From Schizochytrium sp. TIO01 (Eukaryota; Sar; Bigyra; Thraustochytrida; Thraustochytriidae), in the NCBI GenBank assembly GCA_004764695.1, contig SMSO01000037.1, positions 1,720,247 to 1,784,246 on the forward strand: 64,000 nucleotides of DNA, written 5' to 3'. A program made the translations under genes and the position numbers. This document shows, one piece after another, positions 38,600-51,800 of the stretch. Under the pieces are notes generated by a model that was not told the DNA's origin, did not search any database, and saw only the letters and a list, made by a program, of their open reading frames with translations. How positions within the stretch are numbered: position 1 is the stretch's first letter; each line of letters starts with the position of its first letter.

Positions 38600-39223
38600 T
38601 AAATCTGCAGAAAGATTGAATAAAAAATAACTTCTTCTTGAAGTAAGTTTGCAGTGAATGTTTCGCGCCATAAATGAATGCCATTAGCGACGTTGTTGCT
38701 AAATAAGTTATGCAAGTTATGTAAATTAGTCAGCCGCTGGCGAGCAAGTCGACAGAGTCCTCCTCGCTGGCCAGACGGACCACTCCTGCGGGCCTGTGAT
38801 ACATCAACCCATAAATAAACAAACAAACAAATACCAGGGCGGGCCCACTGGCACCCTCGAGCTCACCAAACCAAACTGGCAAGGTCTCGAGCTTGAGACT
38901 ATGCATGCGGGGTCATTCGAGAGAGATAGCATCTTCGTCGTAGAACGAACTTGCGAAGTATTTTTGCGTGCACAGCAGAGTCCTTCTAGCCGGTTATGCC
39001 GTTGCTCGAGATGGCAAGCAAACAATCAATCAAGCAAGCAAGCAAGCAAGCAAAGTCAGTAGATAGATGGTCAGTTAGTTAGTTATCGATTGCGCCAGAG
39101 AGAGCCCTCGCGTTGGCCACCGTTGGAAGGAGAACAGGCTTTGGCGCATGCCTGTACTTGCTGAGAACCTGTGTCGAATCATAAAAGGACAGTCTGGACC
39201 TTGTGATGAACCAAACAAATGAA

Positions 39224-39273
39224 CTCACTCACTCACTCACTCACTCACGCACGCACGCACGCACGCACGCACA
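39224..39273. repeat. (ACTC)n(ACGC)n compound microsatellite
   Basis: Six ACTC units change to about six ACGC units without a break. Confidence 0.9.
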
Positions 39274-40680
39274 TGAAAGAAACACTTGGATTAAGAGCAG
39301 TCGTCTCTGCATTTGATAGAGACAATGAGCGGCAAATGGATGAATTGGATAGAATTAAAAAAGAGGGGAAATGTGGCCTCCGAGGGAAGGCGACTCTTGG
39401 AAATGATTTATTCATCGTCAGAAGATGATGTGGCAACGTCACGTGAGAGGACGCGAGTTGTTCACAGAGTAGTTCAACTTTTGGAGGCACTCAACACTCT
39501 GTTTCGCAATATACCAAAATGCACTTCTCCGTCGGAATAGCCAATCGAACTAACAAACCTCTCGCTTGCAAATGGGGAGCAGCGAAAGAACGCGATGCCT
39601 GTTTTGACTTATGCATTATTCTTGTTTCATGCAAAATGACTGATTTTCTGAGTGATTACTGTGAAATGACTTCAAGTTGAAAACAGGCCCTGCAGAAATC
39701 ACTCTGAGCCGGAGAAGACCACCAACCAAAGCCAGCGAAATGCATCCTAGTTGAGCAGAAGGGACCTACACGCGAAGTTGACAGCGTCCAGGAATGCCCA
39801 GATTGCTGGAAACACTTCTGTAAAGCAAAGCAAAGCTTGTCTAAGAAAGAACAAAGCCAATCCTTTGATACCGACAACAGTAGCAGTTGAAATTAACAAA
39901 ACGATCCACTTAGTTCTTCCTCTCCTTTTAATGAAAAACAAAATGTTATTATTTCTTCTTAATCTACTATTTTTTGTATGCACTAATGATAGGATCATAC
40001 ACAGTTATATTTTCTAAAAGAAAGCAAACCGATCATGATGAAGAATAAGAATGAATAAATGAAAAGAAAAAAGGAGCATGTACTACCATGGTAGGTACCT
40101 ACTTAGGAGTGGAGGGTCCTGAAGAAATTCTGATTTTGGGAACTTGCGTTGTAGTAGTACTTCGGTTGCTAGTGATTAGTCGGACCGTGTTACCTACCTG
40201 GACAAACCCCCGCTCACCACTTTGTCAGCGGCGTTCTTCGGAAGATCAGTCAGTCCGGGAAGCAGACAATGCACCATTTGTTCAGATTGTTGGGTTTGGA
40301 GTTTGTCCCTACCTACGGTTCCCTGGATCTACTTTGCTTGTTTGCTTTACTTCGTAAAAACTATAGGTGAACTACAATCTCGCTAGCTAGTTTTATTAGT
40401 AGGGGCAAAGTTGTTGATGTTTTCTTTCTTTTCTATTTCTTTCTATTCTTTTCTTTAATTCTATTTTATTTCATTTCGTTATTGTTTATTGGTTAAATTT
40501 TTAAATAAATACTTTTAAAATTATTGGTTTTTGAAAAAACGAATCAATAGGCAGGCTACTGCTTACTCGTAATAGGGAAAGAGGAGCAGGACGGATCGAT
40601 GGTGCTTCCTAGTCGCTCACTCTTTATGACTCCACGACGATGGAGGATGAATTGATTTTAGTGGTATGTCAGTGGTGCCC

Positions 40681-40740
40681 AGCCAGGTATAACACAGCCA
40701 GGTATAACACAGCCAGGTATAACACAGCCAGGTATAACAC
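40681..40740. repeat. Minisatellite: four perfect copies of AGCCAGGTATAACAC
   Basis: Exactly four identical 15-base units, head to tail, in otherwise unique DNA. Unlike the microsatellites around it, the unit is not internally repetitive, so it arose by duplication of unique sequence. Confidence 0.95.
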
Positions 40741-43700
40741 ATGTGTTTAGGGCATGTAATGCTCATCAATGCGATGGTTTTCTTAATTTCCTGCCGGCTA
40801 GAGCTATACTATGCACGCATTAGTCATTCATTTTCTGTTCTTTGATTGATTCGTTCCTTCGTTCGTTCGTTCTTTCTTCTTCCTTTGCCTTTTCCTTTTC
40901 CCTTTTCTTTGGAAAAATTCCAAGTTCTGAGGCCAGCAATTCTTCCGATTGCTGAATCACTGGTTTATGCCTACTTTTGAGTACTATATATTGTATGAAA
41001 ATATGGTTCACAGAACCATTTCGAAATTCCTTCTTCGTGAAGAGGGGATTAGAATCGCGGGTTACTTCACAAGAAGAGTTCCATACAATGTGTTCATAAG
41101 AAATGGTATGACAAGATGATTCCGAAAGAACGATTGGAGAAATGGATCGAATTAGTACCTACTACATGTCTCCACCAGGTGTGTATGATCCTTAGATTTC
41201 CTCTTTTTCCTTATAACACTTGGAAATGCTGATTAATTTGCAACAATGGGTAGTAGTAGCTTAACCTTTAACTAATAATACCTTGTGTTCTATGATACGG
41301 AAGGAGCGCTAAACTAGTCCAGATGCATTTCAAGGCCAAAACATTTCCTTCACAGCATAGCAAATCACCGCTAACGTCTGCTGATCTATACGTTTCGACA
41401 AGGAAATCTGAAGCCTCACCTTCCTCAGGACTTGAAAAACTAACGCATGCATCCCCTGATAGGTAGCAACTTATATTTTCAACAATGTTAGAAAATAGTA
41501 TCAGAAAACACACGTTTAGAAATACTATTCCTGACTAAAAGAACTCAATTAAAGAACCACAATTTCAAACAACTCATATCGTTCAATTGATTATTCCTAT
41601 ATAAAGGACGTTGAAAAAAAAGCAAAAGAAACAAAACATGATTCTAAAGTCTTCGTCAGTGTGTAACAACAGCGACTCATGCACATTACTTCACGTGTTC
41701 TTTATGCAACTCACCCATCAGAATGAAGCCTTAAACGTACGTAAACAACATTTACGATTAATTGTTGGCCTCGACTAAAGACATCAAGCGGGTGTACCTT
41801 GCAGCATCCACTCCAGATGACCAGGCGACAAGCCCGTATGATGCACGCAATTAGGGATGATTGAAGTTCCAGTTTCAAGGTCACATTACTCCAGAGCAAT
41901 ATCTCACAGTCGGCCAAATGCTCACGGTATTAATCTAATCAGTCCAACATATGTAGATTGTATATCATAGCTACATAACATCAAAACAACCACTTGCAAC
42001 AAAGTATTGTCTCCTATGTATATTCGTCTTTCGCTTTTGGTTACTTTTTTTTCTTCTTTTTTTAAAAACGCGAGCCAGCATGCTCGCCATAGAATGTTGC
42101 GCCACAATATCCGTCCTTCCCGTCCATATTCCTGACAAAGACTTTTTACGGCGCCACACTTTCAAAATGTACAAAGTATGTATGAGGGATAAATCTACTT
42201 TAGAGGAAGGAATAGTTTGGCGAAGTTCTTCAATAGTTAGTGAAGTAGCGTTCACCACATTTTGATAGCTTCAGAAACAGATGACGGCTCGCACTATACT
42301 TGGTTATTATCCACTTTTAACAGGAGCTCTCTCAAAGGTTAATTTGATTTGGTATGTGTTTTATTTTCCCTACACATTAGAAGGACCAACGTTCTTTCAT
42401 TCTTGTACTTGCTCTAGTAGGTTTTACAATCGATTTGGACTAGGCTCATACAGTGCGCACGCCCTTATAGTCTTGTTTGTGAAACGAGTCGAAGGTTCCC
42501 TCCGTAAAAACTAATGTTCATTCTTCTGTCTGACAGATAGAAATTAGTTGCTTGCTTTCTTTGGTTTTTTAAATAAATTTGAAGAATAGTTCGAGGAAAT
42601 TCTAAACAATCATGTTCAATGTTGGTACTCACTTCAATGTAGATGATTTATCTGCCAAACGTTATTTATACTGCTACATTCGAGCCGAGGTCTGCTCTCG
42701 ATTATGCAATTGATATGCTGATTTGCATGAATGGAAACTATCACTCAGCTGGAAATCCGCAAAAGTGCAATATTGCCGACACATGGCTTTCCTGCATGAT
42801 TCTGAGATGGGCCCGTACATGTCAAATTTGTAAGCCTGAGTATATTTGACTGACTTACTCACACTAGCTAGAACAATTATCTTTTTTTTTTACTTTTGTT
42901 TTCTTAGTAGTCTTCTAGCTAGTAACTTGTATCCCCGAATAGCTTACCGCTAGAACCTTATAAAGGTCATCCCTTGTGCATCAGCTGTAGAGTTTCAAGA
43001 AGAAGCTCAAATAAAGCCTGTCGACGGTGATGCAGAGACTCCCCCAATATATATCAAACTAGAGTCGTTTCCGCGTTCTAATTGTTGCCATCAAAATCTC
43101 CCCGTTATAAGTTCTGCGCAGTTCAGCAATGTTTACTTCTATATGCAGTTCGACTATGTTTCTTGCACACGTGTGCTGGGTTGGTGAGTTATATGTCAAA
43201 CAGTTTAATTAATATGACGGAGTTCTCAGTTCTTGCAATGAGTTAAGAGGGTGATTTCTGAAATTTTCAGATCAAATTACCACGGAAGCTGAAGGTACTA
43301 GCATTTTGAGCGCTCTTTTGCTCAAAGAATTTCTTGCCATGGGACAAAGTCCTCAGGTGCTACGTAGCACATAGAATTAAGAATAGCCCTAGCAGCGTTC
43401 TAGTTTTCTTTAATAGCGGAGAGAAAGGTGCTACTATCCAATGATTTCAATTTGTGCTACTCAATATTCTATGCTACTTCTAATTGAGATGCTACCACCA
43501 CCTCAATCCACAAACAAGAATAAAAGACTTCTTTTCTGCAAAAGTTTTTATTTATCATAAGCATTTAAAACAGTTAAGCTCAAAGGAACAATTTTTCGAA
43601 TTGAAAAAAAAATATAAAATGTGCTGGCCCGTTGCTTCTCACATGTCTCCCTCTTGAAAGTTTTATTTTCTTAGATTCCGTCAAAGTTTAATAAAAGAAT

Positions 43701-44110
43701 GCTTTTAAAATATACATGTAAGTTTCCCTAGCATCAGGAACAGTATGTACAGATGATAACATTATCATAGCATTCCAATTTAATTATTTTAATTTCCATT
43801 GTTACATATCAAACATAAAATTAATAGTCAATTAATTTTTTATTTATTTATTTAAGTTTAATTTAATCAAAATAAACACCTATATAACTAAAGAGGTAAC
43901 AGGAGGGCCAGCTAGGTAGCCACTACCTGGTTACTAGGATCTTGGCCAGGGCGATAAAAAGAAATCAGCGCAGACAATTAAATTGAATTGCGTGGTCTTG
44001 GTCTCGCTTCTGCGGGATAGTCGCCATGGGCCCGTTTGCAGACCATTTCGAACATGAGAGTGGCTAACTTAGAAAGCCACGCTTGGCCAGATATGAGCTG
44101 CTCATGGACT
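40741..44110. other. AT-rich intergenic DNA around the candidate exons
   Basis: Apart from the minus-strand candidate stretches at 41268-43165 this is AT-rich unique sequence with short T and A runs and no array of note. Confidence 0.4.
41268..43165 (-). other. Candidate intron-split gene region on the minus strand (tentative)
   Basis: Several minus-strand stretches read like short exons. One ends at 41711 as VVYVRLRLHSDG with a GTGAGT donor in phase 2. The next plausible acceptor (branch-like CTAAC, then ATATAAG) opens at about 41468 in the matching phase, giving CYLSGDACVSFSSPEEGE and so on to a TAA at 41268-41270. Other stretches lie at about 41971-42265 (NATSLTIEELRQTIPSSK), 42437-42495 (TEGTFDSFHKQDYKGVRT with a GTATGAG donor), 42674-42862 (a Cys-rich run) and about 43070-43165 (IVELHIEVNIAELRR). 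They cannot be joined into one model, and no known domain is visible. A chance origin is not excluded. Confidence 0.2.
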
Positions 44111-44116
44111 CATTCA

Positions 44117-44201
44117 TGCTGCTGACGCCTCTGCTGCTGATGCCTCTTCTGCTGCTTCTGCTTCTGCTGATGCTGATGCTGCTGCTGCTGATGCTGATGC
44201 T
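44117..44201. repeat. Imperfect CTG/ATG triplet array
   Basis: About 28 triplets of CTG, CTT and ATG; read in frame on either strand it would give a homopolymer-like peptide (SISISSSS). No surrounding gene supports coding use. Confidence 0.85.
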
Positions 44202-45640
44202 TAAGGGGATCCTGAGAAGACTGTTTGTTCCGCAGAATGGCGTCTGGAGAAGTGTTTGAGAATCACAGCATCGCATGAGCGAGCAAAGCAAGCAAGCAAG
44301 CAAGCATTAGAAGCAAGAGGAAGTCTGTCTGCATCAAGGAGGGAATTGAACACTACGGGTGTTGGCAATTTGTTTGTTGTGCGTGCAGATCGATCGTAAA
44401 GCGAGAGATCACGAAGGCAAGAAAGCGGAGCCGCGGACGAGACTAGGCGTCGGTTTGGAATTCGCGCACACCTGTGGATCGCTAGCTGGCGGTCCTCTGA
44501 GGAGGGTGAAGGAGGCGGCGCCTACGCACGCAAGCACGAGCGTGGCTCCCGAAGGAGAAGAATATTGCAATTAATGAAGACTCGCATCCGGAACGCGCAT
44601 GTTTCACCCACAGAACAGAACAAGATCAACCCAACAGAAGTGCTCAGTCAGGCTCGTCCACCCCTTTTATTACGCAGACGGAGGGCGAGCGATGGAGGTA
44701 TTGCCAGTTATTGTTGCTGCACGAGGAAGCAGAAGCAAGAAAGCTGCGCTAGAAAGTGTTTTGCTTGCTTGTTCGCCTCTCGAGTTAATTGGTTGCCTGC
44801 TTAGATCTTACGAAAGGAGCCCAAGAAAGTCTACCTAGGTCCTTGCTTGCTGCTTGCTTGTTTGCTTGCTTGCTTGCAGTGCTTGCAGTGCTTGCTCAGG
44901 AAGTGCCTTGCCTCGGCCGGACGCTGCGGATTGTTGGTGCCATCCCGTGCACTTGTGCACAAGCGAGCAGGAAGCAGGATGTGATTTTGATTGATGGGTT
45001 GATGGATTGCTTCGTCATAAGGGAAACTGCACGTGGCTAGAATCTCAATCTCAATCTCAATCTCAATCTCAATCTCAATCTCAATCTCAATTCAACTAGA
45101 CTTGGCTGGCTGGCTGGCTGGTTGGCTTATTTATATACACGCATGTTTACGTGCCGGCAAGCTCACATGCATGTTTACATGTTTGCGTGGTTACAGGTTC
45201 ACTTGGATTTTACGACAGCCATGAACGAAGTTTATTCGTGCTAATTGATGTCCGAAGGCAGACATGCGTGGGAGCGATGGAGCGAGCGAGTGAGTGAGTG
45301 AGTGAGTGAGGGAGCGAGCGCGAGGATACACAAAGCTTTCGCTCATTCGCATCGGCCTTGGATGGAACTAAGTGCTTGAGCCAGAAGATCGAGAGATGAT
45401 CACTATCGATTGGAAGAGCCGATAAATGGATGCGAGGGAGGCAGGTTCTGCACGCAGGAAGTTGTAAAACCAGAGGAGATCTGACCTCGAGTGACTGTGA
45501 AGAAAGATTGGCTCCTTCAATCTAGATCTCTCGCATTTCTTATTTCTTGTTCTGCATCTCTGGGTTGGGAGGGAGGGAGGGAGGGAGGGAGGAGGTGTTT
45601 TTGTTGTGCATGGTCGGGTTTTGAGGACTTTACATTTTGG
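44202..45640. other. GC-richer repeat-dense intergenic block
   Basis: Arrays of AAGC near 44284-44305, GCTT near 44846-44876, the AATCTC hexamer, (GAGT)n near 45287-45310 and GGGA near 45570-45592. Several frames are open on the plus strand between 44359 and 45040, but none has a recognised domain. Confidence 0.45.
45041..45091. repeat. (AATCTC)n hexanucleotide repeat
   Basis: Just over eight perfect hexamers, followed by a short TGGC run at 45101-45122. Confidence 0.93.
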
Positions 45641-45712
45641 AATGAAGCCAGGCCACCCAGAAACTAAGCGTGAAAGGGGGCATACACTAGGATAACTAAC
45701 TGCGCTCGCTAC

Positions 45713-45802
45713 TCAGTTGCAAAGGCGTCGAGCCTTTTCGGCGGCGGCCTCAGTGCTCTTGGCAGCCTTAAGCTGTGCAGGGGTTTCGATTTGGCAGAGG
45801 TG
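45713..45802 (-). pseudogene. Possible 3'-terminal exon or relic
   Basis: On the minus strand a good acceptor (GATCGTTGGGCTTTCAG) opens a 30-codon frame ending in TGA. Its peptide is strongly protein-like: QIETPAQLKAAKSTEAAAEK, then ARRLCN. GC and codon choice stand out from the AT-rich DNA just to the right, where the upstream exon should lie but was not found. It may be the last exon of a gene with a long intron or a leftover fragment. The family is not recognised. Confidence 0.28.
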
Positions 45803-48800
45803 CTGAAAGCCCAACGATCAAAGCTGATGGAAAGGATAAAAAGCTGTGAAATAAACCAAAAAATGAATAGTCTGAGTAGTTTTTAGTTACCTATCACACC
45901 TTTTTTCTCTTTTATAGTTTGTTGACATGTTTGATTGTAACTTCTTCCTTGTAAGCGTATTCCAACTTTCATCAACACATTTAAAACTTTAAAACAATTA
46001 AAAATAAAAACGTTTTAAACTGTAGCTATACTATACATATTATATTCTTCTTTATGATTGTAAAAACATTCTTAAAATTACTTTTTCGATTTGAAAGTAT
46101 GAAGCGACTCTTTAAATGAAGGGAAATAAGATCGTTTCGCTTCCGTTTAAAAACACAGTCTTCTCCTACAACTTTGTCGAAGGTGAAAGTAAAGGTAGGT
46201 TTCTGCATCAGCCTATCTTTAAAGATAAGTTTTTTTCTTGTTATTGTTGTTGTTGTTGTTGTTTAATCGCATTTGAAAAATGGACCCAAAAGCCAAAGAA
46301 GAAATGCCGCGAATCAAAACTCGTTCGTCTAAAACATTTTCAAGAATGCCATTGCAATTAAGACTTTCCAGAAACAAACCTTGAGGGATGAGCCAGGAAG
46401 CTTGCCAATCCTGAATTTGATTTTACGATGCAAACAACAGAAATGCTCCATATATAATAAAACATCCTTTTTAGACATTGAGCTGCACCCCTTTGGTAAA
46501 TTATATGCATCACGAACGCATGTTTCCTTCTTTACAAAGAAATTCAATTTTAATTATGCCCCCTTCTTCTTTGTAAACTCTCAGATATTGCTTCGTTTGT
46601 AAAAGTCTGCTCTCTCAGACTAACTTCCGATTCTGCCCCTATTCATTCACGTACAATCAATTTCTGGAGCAGCAAAAGGTACATTATTACTAACGCTGTT
46701 AGGAGCTTTTTTCCATTAAAAAAACGAAATTTGGTTACTTACTAGAGCATTCCTTTTTTGAAAAAAGAGCGCCCCCAATAGAAGAAGAAGAACCAGTCTT
46801 CACCAAAAATAAATGAGTTCAATGGCCGCACGCGAAAAATAGGCCCAGAGACTCTTGAGTAACAAAACATATAGACTATATTAAAAATAGTACTCTAAGT
46901 ACGTAGGAGGTTTGGACATCAACTCAGTCTACTTCCTGTTGAACTTGCACATTTCGCTACTTTGTTTCAACGTGGGTGCAACAACTTGGAATTCCGTTCA
47001 ACTTTTCCTTCAGGCTCTAAATTTCTTCTTTTCTCTGAATATAGAGTATTCGTATGGTATACGTAACACGAAAATAAATATATTGTCCACTTTGAAAGAA
47101 GAACCAACGTATCAGTGCTGATGTGTACCTGGCATATGTAGGATAGGAAAGTTGGGAGGTATGTATGTAGCGACAGGCATATGTTGAGCATGGCGACAGG
47201 TGTTCGGACGATACCACTCCTGCAGAATGAATACACGTAACTTTAAGAACAAAAATTGAACATAAATATAAATATTTTTGGGAATCATGTCATTATTCTT
47301 TTATTGCAAACGTAATAAAACTTTTTTATTTATTATATTTGGCCCTGTTGAATCTATGTGCTCGGTCCCCTCTAACCAAACCTTGCAGAGAAATCTTTAT
47401 AAGATGAAATGGTTTTTGTTCGTGAACTGGTGCTCTCGTAAGGTACAAATCAGCGCACTGTCCCTCCATTCAGACTGGTGCTTTTAGCTGCACACGCGAA
47501 CACTCGCATTTCTAATTTTATGATTTTATTTTTCTCCTAGAATCTGTATTCTTAATTAGTCTAGAAATATCATTTTCTTTTTCTTTTTATTCCTTGAACA
47601 ATAAAAAAGTGAGCAATCAACTCTAAAAGAGATAATCAAATGAATGAATTCTCCATATGGTAGCAAACCCCAGTGACCATACACGCTACAGTATCCTATA
47701 GGCATCCTCTACCATACATCTAATCGAGAACCATTTAAAAGAAATACGTAAACTTTTGTGAGGAATTGCACTGGGCCTATGTGAGACAGTGGAGAGTAAA
47801 CCTATAGTGGGCCATGACTGAGCAGATTAGTCAAAACGTGTGTCGGTCAGTCGTTCCTGCGGAAAGGAAGGCGGGGTGCCAATATTTAAGACGCGTGTAT
47901 GTGTGCGTTGATGAGCGCAAATGAGATATATTTAAAGATAAACTACAAATAAACAGACAAATATGTAAACAAACACACAGTCAATCAATCATCCAATGAA
48001 AAACAATCAACAATCAAATAAACAGATAAACAGATAAACATTCAAACTGACATGCAAACAAAAAAGGAAGCTGAATAAAGTAAAGCGCCGAGTAGGTTTA
48101 TTGAATGGTATATGCGATCTTACCTATTCGAAGCATAGAGCATGCGTAGGTGGGCATATAATTATTTAAGTTTGCTGCTCCGTTGATCTGGGGTGTGTTT
48201 AATGTTTGAAGTAAAAATGTTTTGTGCGATTGAAGAAGCAACGCTGCTACTCTCTTAGTAATGTGTCTGTTGTTTGTACGAAGGAATGAAGACTGGATGA
48301 GTACTTTTCGGATAATGATTCGGGCACTAAAAATAATAGTGAATTCCACGCCACCATCAGTGAACCTAAGACGCCTTCGTTGTTGGTCTTCCCGCACGTT
48401 GTCCAATCAGTCTAATTCTCGTCTTCGCATGAACACCGTGTTTTACTTTACGCTTTTACTCAACGAACGCGAAGATGAGACCTGTCTCCTCAATAAATTG
48501 TACCTACACGTGAATGAATGAATGAATATGATTTATCGAATGAAAGAATGAAAGAATGAATAGACTATTTACTCCCATGAAACAATTCAACTGAAAGACA
48601 AATAATAGTTTTTCATTTTCGTCCTGCACATGACCAAGTACTCTTTCGCTGCCTTTTTTTTAAATAAAGAAATTAATAATAAATACAATAAATAGCCCAT
48701 ATAGTAATAGTAGTAATAATAGAATTTGTGCTATAGTATCCAAAAATAATATTTCTTAATTATCTTGTGAAAAGAAAAGATTGAATGACACATGAAAATA

Positions 48801-51800
48801 TGAAATCCGATTGACTGCGATTGCGGTCTCTCAGCAAAAGCGAAATCAGAGCAAACTTCTACAGTGAAATGCACTGCCGGTTCCGAAGCACGCACCCAGC
48901 GCGATAAAAGATATCATCCATGGATTCGCACATGGGTTTATTACTATTACTATTACATCTGCATGAATGCAGGTCTGATTGAAGACGAAGAGGCAGCTTT
49001 CGCACAAGCTTGAGAGTCAGAAGACCTAAAATAGATTATTGAGAAAGTATATATGATGGGAAAATGGGCAAGCTTCTGCTGGGCTTCATCCTTTTTCATT
49101 ACTTGCCTCTATCGTATAGCCTTTATTCAAAGAATCAACTTTCGTTTATTTAAATAAATGATTTCCTTGTTTTGCTTTATTTTTGGTGGTTGTTGTTGTT
49201 GTTGTTTTATTCTAACTTTCCTCTGGGTGAGCAGTTTTTTTAATACTTCCAACAGTGCACTTCCGAGTGTGAACTACTAATTTGTTAGCGCGTTGATAAG
49301 GAATGAGAAAGAGGAAACCGAGTAAACTTCGGATTCCAAATCCAATGTCAAGATTTCTTACTTTTTGATTTGTTACTTTATGAGGAGTGTACTATACCTC
49401 CTAACGGTGCGTACGTTTTGCAAATGTTATTCTGGGAGTTATTTTTTGCACTATTTTTTAAGAAATAATTTTTTATAATTTCTAAACAAACTACTTTTAT
49501 ACTATAAATAAGAGTCTCCGAAATAAAAGGGAGGAAAAAAGCGCAGAGAGAGCAACAAACAGACGCCGCTTACAGCCAGACAGACAGAGAGCGTTTGAGT
49601 CGATTCTTAATCGGAGGCGCTTCGTCGTTCTTCTCACTCATCGTCTTTGTGAAAAAAAGAAACGAAACCTTTTTGCTTGCAGATGTCTCCTCCTCTGCCC
49701 TAAACTCTGAGCTCATCATAATTCTCAACCAAGTTCTGTTGTGGACCTTCATTCGCTCACTGCGGCCTTTAAAGCAGCAAGCTGGTACCATCAACTACTG
49801 AAGCATAGTATACTTTTTTCCACAAAGTTGAAGTTTCAATGAATGTACTCACAAAAGAAATGCTTTTGCACAGCATCCATCCTGAACCTCCGACCAAATT
49901 ATGTTATATATATACGCGCGCGCTTCTCATTCTCCACGTCCTTCCCATTTTTAGCCTTGAGCCATGGAAAGGTGTTAATAATAAGCCAATGAATTCAACA
50001 TTAATCCCACTAATGCTAACAAAACAGAAACAAAACAAACGATACGATAGCTCTCTCTACTATTATGCCTACCACTACTGCCGCCATTTCTGCTTCTAAT
50101 TTGCCCTCTCGCCGCCAAAATCACTCACTCGCTCCGCAGAACGAATGCCTTTGAGTCTTCTGATCGACTGGCTAATAAGCCACCCATTCGCAATTTGCAA
50201 TTTGCAATTCGTGATGATTCGCTCGCTTAATCGACCAATCGTTCCCGCATTCGCTTGCTCGCTTGCTTGCCTGCAGAAAGAGGCGCTCCGATGGTCGTTC
50301 TTGGCAACTAAAAATTGCCTTCAAACCCGGAATCGCCCATCTCGCGGCCCCGAAACAGCCGCTCCAGCGCAGCCAAGGGAACGGCAAAGGGCCGAAAGAG
50401 GAACGGGGAAATCGATGATGATGATGATGATGATGGTGCTGGAATATTCGCCTCGAGGCATCGCGACGAGGCAACTAACTGCAAATGCAGGAGGCCAGCA
50501 ATATTGCCCTCCTTTGGGTGATCGCTAGAACATGGCCTTTCGCTGGATTTGATTAACTAGTTCTGATTGGCGCATTTGCGCAGAATGTGATCGACTTCGG
50601 CCTTGGTCGTTTTATTTATTTATGTATTGTATATATCTCATTTTTCATAGCATCATCACCTGAGGAGAAGACTGCTTTGTTTTGTGGGTTGCTGGAAAGG
50701 GGAGCGAGAGAATCAATGAATAAAGAAAAACAAAAGAAAAAAGAGGCATCCAACAGCAAGAAGTCGACAGCGATGGGCCCAAAGCTGTGGTTGCCATCTC
50801 ATTTCCTTCTTCACTGGGATCTTTCGATTCTCTAGCGCACGCACGGAGACTGCGCTGGGTCAGAGGGCTTTGGGACTGGGCGGAGTTGGCTTTTGAAAAC
50901 AAGCGAACGCAGGAAGGAATGGATGCATGAATGAATGAATGAATGAATTACTGCTAATGGGCGATGCAAAATACACACTCGGACACAAAAGGTCTTTTGG
51001 CCTTCTTTTTTACAAACCTACTTATTTTAAAATCTGTATTGAGATGCTTATGGTTAACTGTACCAGTGCTGGTCACTTTTAGCTGATCGTTATGAATATT
51101 TGAGAATTGACAGATACCATTTTGGAACTTTTCGGAATTGCGTGCAATAAAAAATATGAACGCAGGACTTTCTTCTATGTTTTGCTTTTTAAGTATGTTT
51201 TCAGACAGACTCCTTTTTAAAGATTTAAAATAAGATTTCATAAGTATTAAAAAAATAGAGATTACATAAGAGAGCAAGAAAGTGCAAAACACTTTCCGCA
51301 TGGCTGAAAAATAAGAAGAAACGAAAGCGTTTTTTAGGTCCTCCTGGCCAGTTAAACGGGATATTTTTCTTCGTGCCCCAACAGTGTTCGCAACAGTTCG
51401 TGTTTTTCGCACTGCAAATGTACGAAAAATCACCTTTGAGAGAGGGTTTATATTCGAATTGACAAACCTTTCTATGGTTCTAGCGCCTCCCTTTAATTTA
51501 TTTCATCGTTTCCTATCATATTCTAACAACGATACAACATTCATATTTTGTCGTAAGTGTATGTTATATTTTTTTGTTCGAGAGCACCAAAGTATAATTC
51601 TGTATCGCTGTCAATTTTGAGCTTTTTTTTAATATACTTAATTTTTTTTAATTTTAAAAAAAAAATTGGAAGCAGTAATATGTGAACTTTTCTCTTTCTT
51701 TTCTCTTTTTCATTTAAACAAAGAAATGTTTGTTACTTTTAACGTAAATTATACTTTTGCCTTTTAATTTTAATAAATTGACTTTTTATAGTTGTAGAAT

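Larger units (their letters stand above)
35503..40680. other. Intergenic with scattered tetranucleotide repeats
   Basis: Includes GTAG near 37650-37683, (GTGC)n at 38573-38599, AACA near 38817-38831, CAAG near 39033-39054, and a compound (ACTC)n(ACGC)n at 39224-39273. Open frames are short and mostly repeat-driven. No gene is called. Confidence 0.45.
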
